A DNA stretch of 5,135 nucleotides from Planctomicrobium sp. (GTDB lineage Bacteria; Planctomycetota; Planctomycetia; Planctomycetales; Planctomycetaceae): contig JABJMI010000636.1 of the NCBI GenBank assembly GCA_018659505.1, forward strand, positions 1 through 5,135. Reading direction: 5' to 3'. The notes beneath the pieces were generated by a model. It made no database searches and was not told the origin of the DNA. It saw nothing but the letters and a program-made list of their open reading frames with translations. Position 1 is the first letter of the stretch. Every line of letters starts with the position of its first letter. The position numbers and the translations under genes are program-made. Of the stretch, positions 1-5,135 are shown piece after piece.

Positions 1-29
1 CTGGACTCGTCCTCAATCGTCTCACAGGA
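1..29 (+). repeat. Inverted copy of an internal segment of the large propeller gene (left arm)
   Basis: This segment is an exact 29-base reverse complement of positions 400-428, which lie inside the large minus-strand gene and encode residues around G1442-G1450 (GLVLNRLTG). Identity stops abruptly after base 29: bases 30 and 31 already differ from the complements of 399 and 398. The match reaches the first base of the window, so the repeat may continue to the left. Read in the frame starting at base 3, it encodes the same peptide as the large gene. A match of this length is not expected by chance in 5 kb. It could be the edge of a paralogous gene, a local rearrangement scar, or a fold-back chimera at a contig end. 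Confidence 0.9.
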
Positions 30-59
30 TTAACGGAATTTTCTGCGAGAACTGATTGA
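1..59 (+). other. Possible 3' end of a truncated plus-strand reading frame
   Basis: The frame beginning at base 3 is open from the window edge and reads GLVLNRLTGLTEFSARTD before a TGA stop at 57-59. The first nine residues are identical to residues 1442-1450 of the large propeller protein encoded on the other strand. The remaining nine do not resemble what follows there (AVIIDEEWD). This could be the end of a second, convergent PQQ-like propeller gene, a gene remnant, or simply a chance frame through an inverted fragment. With only 18 codons visible, the choice cannot be made from this window. Confidence 0.2.
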
Positions 60-81
60 ATAGCTCTTCGGTCGTCCACTA

Positions 82-109
82 GATCACATCACTGTGATCA
101 CATCACTGT
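82..109. repeat. Perfect 14-bp tandem duplication
   Basis: The unit GATCACATCACTGT occurs at 82-95 and again, unchanged, at 96-109, and the next two bases (GA) begin a third unit before similarity ends. Each unit is partly self-complementary: GATCACA (82-88) can pair with TGTGATC (93-99) around a four-base TCAC loop. A second stem of TCACA (98-102) with TGTGA (107-111) is the alternative in the other unit. The unit junction creates the 10-bp palindrome TGTGATCACA (93-102). The repeat lies in non-coding DNA beyond the 3' end of the large gene. No T-run follows on either strand, so a terminator role is doubtful. Confidence 0.85.
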
Positions 110-180
110 GAGACGCTATTCAGCCAGTACTGCATATTTCGCGGACACCAGAAGCACTGAAACTGCTTTATGCAGAGTGG

Positions 181-210
181 AAAATCTGATGACGTCCATC
201 TATGGCGTCA
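181..210 (-). terminator. Weak candidate terminator for the large propeller gene
   Basis: On the minus strand the stop codon of the large gene (208-210) is the start of a hairpin. Bases 206-210 pair with 190-194 (5 bp) and 203-205 pair with 196-198 (3 bp). One base bulges at 195, and the loop is four bases (199-202). Reading on in the minus direction there is a short TTTT at 184-181. The stem is moderate and the T-run is short and a few bases away, so this is only a possible Rho-independent terminator. The overlap with the stop codon also argues for caution. Confidence 0.3.
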
Positions 211-3200
211 ATTTCCCTCTTCAGGCTGTGTCGGCACAGGTTCTTCTTCCGTGCTGTTTATTGGCTCTGATAGGTCTTCGGTGCAATTGAGTGTTACTGT
301 TTTGCGTCCGTAACCAATTAAGATTCTCATTGGTTGAATCGTCGCTTGCCAGTGAATCCATGAGCGGTCGAAATCCCACTCTTCATCAATAATAACTGCT
401 CCTGTGAGACGATTGAGGACGAGTCCAGCGACCTTTCGTCCCGAGCTATTTCCGAATATCAAAACTGGCCAAGCATTGGGGACTTGGGTTGTCATCTTTT
501 GATCATTGACTGCCTGGGTCCAAAGAATTTCTTTCGATGTCTGATCAATGGCGAAGACCGTACCGTGTACGGTTTCTTCAATCAGTCTGGTGATCAGAGA
601 AGGGTAAGAAAAATCATAGTTCAACGGTGGTCCCGTGCCTGGAAACACGACCCACTGATTGCGGTAGGTGAGAACTGTCAGCGACTTCACTTCTGAACTG
701 ACTGGGATCGTTTTTGAAAGGGCTTCTTTGCCCGAGATGCCTTCGACAATCGTCAGTTTTTTGTTGGGAGATAGAAACGCCAGGTCTTGACCGCCGACTG
801 TCGTCCAAGTTGTGCCTGGTTGAGATTGAAACTTCCATAACGTGTTATGTTGCACTGGATCGTAAAGTGAAAACTCGAATGACTCGGCAGAGTTCTTCAC
901 GACCGGGAAATACCGTCCCCAGTCTCCATTCTCTCGATCCATGACCGAATCAATTGCCCCCTCGGGAACTTCCGTCTTTCCAACGAAGCTGCCATCGACA
1001 CTTCTGTAAGTCGTTAATGTTCTTTCGCCAGGAACCATTGTGAGTACATATTCTTCATCACAGAAGATTTCGCTGCCCATCGGAAGGTCATGACGCCTCC
1101 AAAGAACTTGCCCTTGATCAGGATCGATTGCAGTCAGTTGAGAGCCACGACCGAAACAGAGGATTGACTTAGTGAGACTGCCAACATTTCCTGCCGGAGT
1201 TCCAATCGGTGATGGAGAACGAAATGTGCGGAAGCCAATCCGAGGAGCCTGGCTTTGATCCACAAACGTATCCGTTCCGTATGGGTTTTGATCTTCCGTG
1301 ATCAGCAACTCGGTCGTGATGATGCGCGGTCGATCTTTCCGTTGTTGAAAATCGATAAGAATGAAGCGATCTGCAAGCACGACTAACGCCCGCTGCCCAC
1401 GAACCTCTACGTATCGCCCCAAGCTCGAACCAATCTGAGATCGTATGGAGACCACTCCTGTTGAGAGCTGGCATTGCCGCCGCCCATGCTGATCGTAGAC
1501 ATCAATCTCTGATCCCATTGGGTTCAGGAAGAATGTCCAACCATTTAACGGAACAGAAACGGGACCGATGACAGGGATCTGACTTCTTGTTGATTTTGCA
1601 TATGGAATGACTTTCTCTGATTCGGTTACTATCTCTGGCCAAACAGGAACCCCATTAAACTGTTCCGACCAATCAGGATTTGCACGTGTCGTCTCGGCAA
1701 GCAGACTCGCTGACTCAGTCTGAAATGCAGGAATGGCATCAAAACTTTTTAGTTTTTCAAGATACAACTCGGCTGCGATACCGTCCTTGAATCTTAAAGC
1801 TAATAATGCCATTTGCAGATTCGCTGCGCTGGCAATCTCTGGATTGCTGGAGTTTCTTAACCTTTCGTAGATTGAACTAATTGCTCCCGTGCTCTCCGGG
1901 ACCGATGGCGATGATTGCGTTCTTTCTAAAACGAACTTTTCATCGAGTTCGCTGAGAGGAAACGATTTCAGGAATGAAACAATCGTTTTCTCGGAGGATG
2001 AATTGTTTAACCAAGCCTGAATCGCTGATTGAAGTTGGTCGCGAAGGTCTTCGTCGTCCGAATTGAAAAACGATTGGAGTTCCGCAAGCGCCCAGCGTTG
2101 CTCGCTCAACTCGTGCAGTCCGTCAATATCTCGCAATATCTCTCGATTCGATAATTGCTCAAAGAGATCCAGGTAGCGATCGAAGGCTCCCAATTGATCC
2201 CCTGATTGCTTGAGTCCGGTTGCCATTGCTTTCAGGAAGACATATCGCTGCTGGTCGGAGGTCAGCAGCTTTTCGATCTCATCTGCTTCCACCTTGTACT
2301 GCTCGAAGTCATGCTCCAGCCCATCAAGTTTCGTCCAAGCTAATACGGTTTTGCCTCGCTCCGGCAGTTCGTTGAGATCAGTAGCAGTGAACTCTTTTAA
2401 TGCTTGCGTCCGTTCTCCCTGCTGTAACAACAGTTCTCCCCGCAGCGAGTTCTTGTGGCTTTCATCTTCTGTTTGTGCCAACGTTTGTTCGAGGTCAGCC
2501 ATTGATTGAAAAGCGACAACTTCCGTTCCCGACATCGCAACAAGGTGTCCGTGCGCAGCTGTAAGATTCCCAATCACACGAGCCCCCGCCATCGGGGAAC
2601 GTGCAAGTTGACGACCGTTGCTCAAGTCGATAATGAGAATTTCACCTGTCATTAACGGTTGTAGGAATCGATTTCCCATGCGCACTCCGCGTCCCGATGG
2701 AGGTGGGATCGGAGAACTCCAGATGCGGCTGGCATCAGCGAGATTCATCGCAGAAATATCGCTTTGACCAACAAGAATCAGCGATTGATCATAAACGCTT
2801 GCCATATATAAAGAGCGAAGACGAAAGACTTCATCGTCCCAGACTTTTGAGCCATCCAAGGCATTCAAGCAAATCAGCTCATCCGAATCCGAAGGTGTGT
2901 GAAGGACATATTCTCCAGCGGTGACGACTTTCTGATCGAACCAGCGATCATCATCCAACGACGATTTTATGAACTGCTCGACAGTCGTTTCCCGATTCGG
3001 TATTCCTCGTCGAAACATGAAACGGTTATCGACAAGTCGTTGCGACTTTTCGTACTGGTGGCTCCACACGACTTTTCGAGAAAGAGGATCAATGGCTGTG
3101 ATGACTCCTTCACCAGTCGGACATACAAGTAGCCCTTTAACATAGGCAGGCATGATGCCTGCCATACGCCTGGAAGAATCTTGCACGATGTTCTTCCCAA

Positions 3201-4749
3201 TACTCGGATCCAATAAACCGATCGACCACACAACTGCACCGGTCTCGCGGTCAATTTCATACAGCTGTATCTGCCCGGATTCTTCACCAATGATATAAAG
3301 ATGCCCAGCATGTGGGAGTGGTGCTCCGTAGAAAAAGATATTCCGCGCGAGCCCCTGGTCATCTCCAAAAGGAAGGTAAGCATTCTCATCAACTGTTCCG
3401 ACTGACCAGCGATTTCGCAGACCGGCTTTCAATTCAAAGGCATGTAATTGATTGAACGCCTGAGGCAAAAGCTCGTGACGTTGTCGCGAGCGAGCAAGGA
3501 ATTCAGGAGCGACACTCCCCGCGAGTTGGCAGTCGCTGACGGTATAGACATATTTTCCATCGGAACTCAGCGAAGTGGAACTCAGATCTCTCCAACCTCT
3601 TAAAGAAAAGAATAAGTTGCGAATTTTTTCTCGAAACGAATCATTCATTAACGACGGTGCCGCGGTGAACTCATGCAGGTACTCAAAAGACTGGTCGACA
3701 TTGACTCCAACGCCGTCAATTTCTCCCGTCTCAAGATCGAATGACTTCACCGAAGCATACCCCGGCACAATGACACGTCCGTCAACAATCAAGGCACGCC
3801 CTGCCGGGAAGGCTGACCGTTTAGCTTGTGACCAGACTCGTGATTCAATCGCCTGAGCCATTTCCTGAGCATCATGCAGGCGTGCCTTTTCTAAGGCTGC
3901 GTCCCCTAGGAAAAAGTCGTACTGATCGATCAGAGGTTGCGTCCAGGCATCGGAAAACATCGCAGGTGCAAAGGGAGTTTGTCCCGTTGAAGAAAGCCCT
4001 CCGTGAGGGTTCATCCAGTCGTAGAGTTCGGTCTCGCCTTCTGCTTCAATGACTTTCGCAATCTTCAACTTTGGCAGACTGTTGACGTCGAATTCGACAT
4101 CAGAAGCGATCTCAGAAAGAAAATTTAGCAACTCGGATTCTTGCCCCGACAGTGCTAAGTACCGAGCAATTTGGCTGTATGTTTCTTTGAAATTTACATC
4201 TGTTGTTGTTGCTATGACACTTGAGGCAAGAACGCGGTTTGCTGCTGTGAGATCCCCTTCATCTGCGTTTAGATGTCCTAGGAATTTAATTGCCTTCTGT
4301 CCTCCATTCGTGAAACGAAACCGCCTGACGAGTTCTGTCAGCTTTTCGAGATCTTTCGAGGTCATCGCCTCTTCGAAGAGTTGATTGGCTGTTGCTCCGA
4401 AAAGCCGCTCGTAGTCTTCACGATTCGCTGCGATCTCTTGTTCAACAGCGGCATGAAACGATCCCCCCAAGGCTTGATTCTCGATTTGGAAGAAATCAGA
4501 CGAGCTCTCAATCAATCCCTGCAGTGCTTCGAGCCCATCAGTGATCTCCCCCTCTTCGATTGCAGACTTAGCTCTGTAGAAGGCAGAAATCGAGAGCGGA
4601 TCACGCGGTAATCGCTCGAGATGTCGGCTGACTGCGTCATTCCGTCCGGCTGGTGTAATGGGGAAGGGGGGATTGAATTGGGCCTGACATTCCATTGGAA
4701 ACGAGATGAACAGAACGAGTATAAGAAAAGAGAAGAATGGTCGAGGCAT
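208..4749 (-). CDS. Large exported protein with two PQQ-like beta-propellers and helical repeat regions
   Basis: Complete gene of about 1513 residues; no exact family symbol is recognised. The chosen start, ATG at 4747-4749, gives a signal peptide: MPRP, a hydrophobic run at about 5-17, and a likely cut near CQA/Q at 23-24. ATG codons at 4773 and 4812 and a TTG at 4860 are alternatives; none has a strong ribosome site. Residues 38-310 look helical and TPR-like. Blade motifs of the type 'xxAxDxxTGxxxW' recur near 334, 435, 496, 549, 625, 665, 704 and 744. A helical stretch follows (about 752-1060), then further blades near 1082, 1129, 1205, 1245, 1293, 1332, 1398 and 1442. The tail is acidic and proline-rich. 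PQQ-like propellers of this kind (BamB fold) usually act as binding scaffolds in the cell envelope. No dehydrogenase catalytic or haem motif (CxxCH) is seen, so an enzyme role is not supported. It probably works outside the cytoplasmic membrane; its partners are unknown. Confidence 0.93.
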   Translation of the reverse strand: MPRPFFSFLILVLFISFPMECQAQFNPPFPITPAGRNDAVSRHLERLPRDPLSISAFYRAKSAIEEGEITDGLEALQGLIESSSDFFQIENQALGGSFHAAVEQEIAANREDYERLFGATANQLFEEAMTSKDLEKLTELVRRFRFTNGGQKAIKFLGHLNADEGDLTAANRVLASSVIATTTDVNFKETYSQIARYLALSGQESELLNFLSEIASDVEFDVNSLPKLKIAKVIEAEGETELYDWMNPHGGLSSTGQTPFAPAMFSDAWTQPLIDQYDFFLGDAALEKARLHDAQEMAQAIESRVWSQAKRSAFPAGRALIVDGRVIVPGYASVKSFDLETGEIDGVGVNVDQSFEYLHEFTAAPSLMNDSFREKIRNLFFSLRGWRDLSSTSLSSDGKYVYTVSDCQLAGSVAPEFLARSRQRHELLPQAFNQLHAFELKAGLRNRWSVGTVDENAYLPFGDDQGLARNIFFYGAPLPHAGHLYIIGEESGQIQLYEIDRETGAVVWSIGLLDPSIGKNIVQDSSRRMAGIMPAYVKGLLVCPTGEGVITAIDPLSRKVVWSHQYEKSQRLVDNRFMFRRGIPNRETTVEQFIKSSLDDDRWFDQKVVTAGEYVLHTPSDSDELICLNALDGSKVWDDEVFRLRSLYMASVYDQSLILVGQSDISAMNLADASRIWSSPIPPPSGRGVRMGNRFLQPLMTGEILIIDLSNGRQLARSPMAGARVIGNLTAAHGHLVAMSGTEVVAFQSMADLEQTLAQTEDESHKNSLRGELLLQQGERTQALKEFTATDLNELPERGKTVLAWTKLDGLEHDFEQYKVEADEIEKLLTSDQQRYVFLKAMATGLKQSGDQLGAFDRYLDLFEQLSNREILRDIDGLHELSEQRWALAELQSFFNSDDEDLRDQLQSAIQAWLNNSSSEKTIVSFLKSFPLSELDEKFVLERTQSSPSVPESTGAISSIYERLRNSSNPEIASAANLQMALLALRFKDGIAAELYLEKLKSFDAIPAFQTESASLLAETTRANPDWSEQFNGVPVWPEIVTESEKVIPYAKSTRSQIPVIGPVSVPLNGWTFFLNPMGSEIDVYDQHGRRQCQLSTGVVSIRSQIGSSLGRYVEVRGQRALVVLADRFILIDFQQRKDRPRIITTELLITEDQNPYGTDTFVDQSQAPRIGFRTFRSPSPIGTPAGNVGSLTKSILCFGRGSQLTAIDPDQGQVLWRRHDLPMGSEIFCDEEYVLTMVPGERTLTTYRSVDGSFVGKTEVPEGAIDSVMDRENGDWGRYFPVVKNSAESFEFSLYDPVQHNTLWKFQSQPGTTWTTVGGQDLAFLSPNKKLTIVEGISGKEALSKTIPVSSEVKSLTVLTYRNQWVVFPGTGPPLNYDFSYPSLITRLIEETVHGTVFAIDQTSKEILWTQAVNDQKMTTQVPNAWPVLIFGNSSGRKVAGLVLNRLTGAVIIDEEWDFDRSWIHWQATIQPMRILIGYGRKTVTLNCTEDLSEPINSTEEEPVPTQPEEGN
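400..428 (-). repeat. Right arm of the 29-bp inverted repeat, inside the propeller gene
   Basis: These bases are the exact reverse complement of window bases 1-29. They encode the last recognisable blade motif of the second propeller (GLVLNRLTG, residues 1442-1450). The reading frame of the large gene continues undisturbed on both sides (GRKVA before, AVIIDEEWD after), so this copy appears to be the native one and the copy at the window edge the derived one. The arms are separated by 370 bases. Confidence 0.9.
3145..3163. repeat. 19-bp near-perfect palindrome inside the propeller gene
   Basis: GGCAGGCAT (3145-3153) and ATGCCTGCC (3155-3163) are exact reverse complements around a single G at 3154. 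Pairing stops immediately outside (A-A at 3144/3164). On the coding strand it spans MAGIMPA (residues 529-535) in the first propeller, between the 496 and 549 blade motifs. It could be a protein-binding site or simply a by-product of the A-G-I-M-P-A coding sequence. No function can be assigned. Confidence 0.6.
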
Positions 4750-4853
4750 TTGCCAGTTGATGGATTGATCCATTCTCACAACAAACGGGTTGCCTTTGAG
4801 CCAGAGAGACATATGATTCTCGATGGGGATAGCTAATGAAAACGTAATATGAA

Positions 4854-4881
4854 TTGACAATCCTAAGTGAAGTATGATAAC
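4854..4881 (+). promoter_or_regulatory. Candidate promoter for the response regulator
   Basis: A perfect TTGACA (4854-4859) is followed after 16 bases by GATAAC (4876-4881), which matches four of six positions of the sigma-70 -10 consensus. Transcription would begin near 4888, leaving a leader of roughly 45 bases before the ATG at 4934. An alternative -10, TATGAT at 4873-4878, matches better but sits only 13 bases from the -35, which is too short. Planctomycete promoters are poorly defined, so this is inference from the general consensus. Confidence 0.4.
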
Positions 4882-4895
4882 GAATATCTAGGATT
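4859..4895. promoter_or_regulatory. 7-bp inverted repeat in the divergent promoter region, possible operator
   Basis: AATCCTA (4859-4865) and TAGGATT (4889-4895) are exact reverse complements separated by 23 bases, with arm centres 30 bases apart, close to three helical turns. The symmetry centre at 4877 lies at the -10 boxes of the two predicted divergent promoters. The left arm abuts the plus-strand -35 and the right arm lies just upstream of the minus-strand -10. That placement would suit a dimeric regulator affecting both genes. A 7-bp arm pair with a free spacer can also arise by chance. Confidence 0.3.
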
Positions 4896-4911
4896 CGAGT
4901 AGTTTTGACAA
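4883..4911 (-). promoter_or_regulatory. Candidate promoter for the large propeller gene
   Basis: On the minus strand, TTGTCA (4911-4906; five of six consensus positions) is followed after exactly 17 bases by GATATT (4888-4883; four of six). Transcription would start near 4876, giving a leader of roughly 65 to 130 bases depending on which ATG is used (4812, 4773 or 4749). It overlaps the opposite-facing candidate promoter for the regulator, with the two -10 boxes one base apart. It is predicted from general sigma-70 rules only. Confidence 0.35.
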
Positions 4912-4920
4912 GAATTGGAT

Positions 4921-4926
4921 AAAGGA
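4921..4926 (+). promoter_or_regulatory. Ribosome binding site of the response regulator
   Basis: AAAGGA at 4921-4926 lies seven bases before the ATG at 4934-4936, a normal Shine-Dalgarno distance. It fixes the start of the regulator, since no other in-frame start with such a site is nearby. Confidence 0.75.
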
Positions 4927-4933
4927 AATCCGA

Positions 4934-5135
4934 ATGGTTGAGTCTGAAGAGAACGTGAATCTTCTCATTGCAGATGACGACCGCGCCTTTCGCGAAACAG
5001 TCATCGAGCTGTTAGAACCGCATTTTCCTACCATCGCAGTTGAATCTGGTGAGCGGGCGATTGAAATTGTCGGTCGAGTTGAAGTTGATCTTGTCATTCT
5101 CGATATGCACATGCACATGATGACAGGGCTCGACA
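4934..5135 (+). CDS. Response-regulator receiver domain protein, 5' part only
   Basis: Sixty-seven codons are visible before the right window edge cuts the gene. The product begins MVESEENVNLLIADDD, the typical first beta strand and acidic pocket of a CheY-like receiver (D15 and D16 for metal binding). It continues to VDLVILD with the phosphoacceptor aspartate at D57. The following motif is DMHMHMMTGL: the usual DMxMPxxxG has its proline replaced by H61, while G65 is kept. Receivers take a phosphoryl group from a histidine kinase in the cytoplasm. The output domain, if any, lies outside the window, so the protein may be a DNA-binding regulator, a c-di-GMP enzyme or a single-domain protein. 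It is divergently transcribed from the propeller gene, and no kinase gene is in view. Confidence 0.93.
   Translation, partial: MVESEENVNLLIADDDRAFRETVIELLEPHFPTIAVESGERAIEIVGRVEVDLVILDMHMHMMTGLD

Noticed and set aside
93..102. TGTGATCACA resembling a CRP/FNR-type site
   Set aside because: The half-sites lack the usual six-base (CRP) or four-base (FNR) gap. The palindrome arises from the tandem repeat junction, and no gene start lies downstream in either direction.
108..290. 60-residue plus-strand open frame at the left end
   Set aside because: It overlaps the 3' end of the large gene in antisense, has no ribosome site, and its product resembles no domain.
2967..3392. 141-residue minus-strand open frame
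   Set aside because: It lies wholly inside the large gene in another frame on the same strand. The large gene carries clear blade motifs across this stretch, so this is a shadow frame.
4201..4211. Short TGT trinucleotide run
   Set aside because: It simply encodes consecutive Thr codons (ATTTD) in the large protein and is too short to call a microsatellite.
4049..4384. 111-residue plus-strand open frame opposite the N-terminal helical region
   Set aside because: It is antisense to the large gene, with Ser/Arg/Phe-rich composition typical of shadow frames and no supporting start signal.
4905..4910. Second TTGACA close to the regulator start
   Set aside because: A -10 box at the normal distance would fall on the ribosome binding site and start codon, and nothing resembling one is there. 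Its complement fits better as part of the minus-strand -35.
4888..5118. 76-residue minus-strand open frame opposite the response regulator
   Set aside because: It is antisense to a clear receiver domain, is low in complexity (rich in Ser, Arg, Met), and has no recognisable features.

Overview
The window looks like bacterial chromosome from a planctomycete. The case rests on one very large exported protein with PQQ-like beta-propeller blades and helical repeats, a type common in that phylum, and on roughly balanced base composition with weak Shine-Dalgarno signals. The lineage is inferred from gene style, not proven.

Layout, left to right. Bases 1-59 hold a 29-bp exact inverted copy of an internal piece of the large gene (400-428), in an open frame that stops at 57-59. 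The copy touches the window edge, so its full length is unknown. Bases 60-207 are non-coding and carry a perfect 14-bp tandem duplication (82-109) with a small hairpin, then a possible weak terminator at the stop codon of the large gene. Bases 208-4749 (minus strand; upstream starts up to 4812 are possible) encode a protein of about 1513 residues: signal peptide, helical repeat region, a first propeller of about eight blades, a second helical region, a second propeller of about eight blades, and a short acidic tail. Bases 4750-4933 form the divergent control region. It has a consensus -35 box on the plus strand, a plausible overlapping promoter on the minus strand, and a 7-bp inverted repeat centred between the two -10 boxes. 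From 4934 to the right edge, plus strand, runs the start of a two-component response-regulator receiver domain, cut off by the window just after the phosphoacceptor aspartate.

How they work together: the propeller protein and the regulator are transcribed divergently from a shared short region, so co-regulation is possible, but nothing here proves a functional link. The strongest candidates for a second look are the inverted 29-bp fragment at the left edge, the double-propeller architecture, the overlapping promoters with symmetric arms, and the Pro-to-His change next to the phosphorylation site of the regulator. No mobile element, CRISPR array, tRNA or rRNA was recognised.
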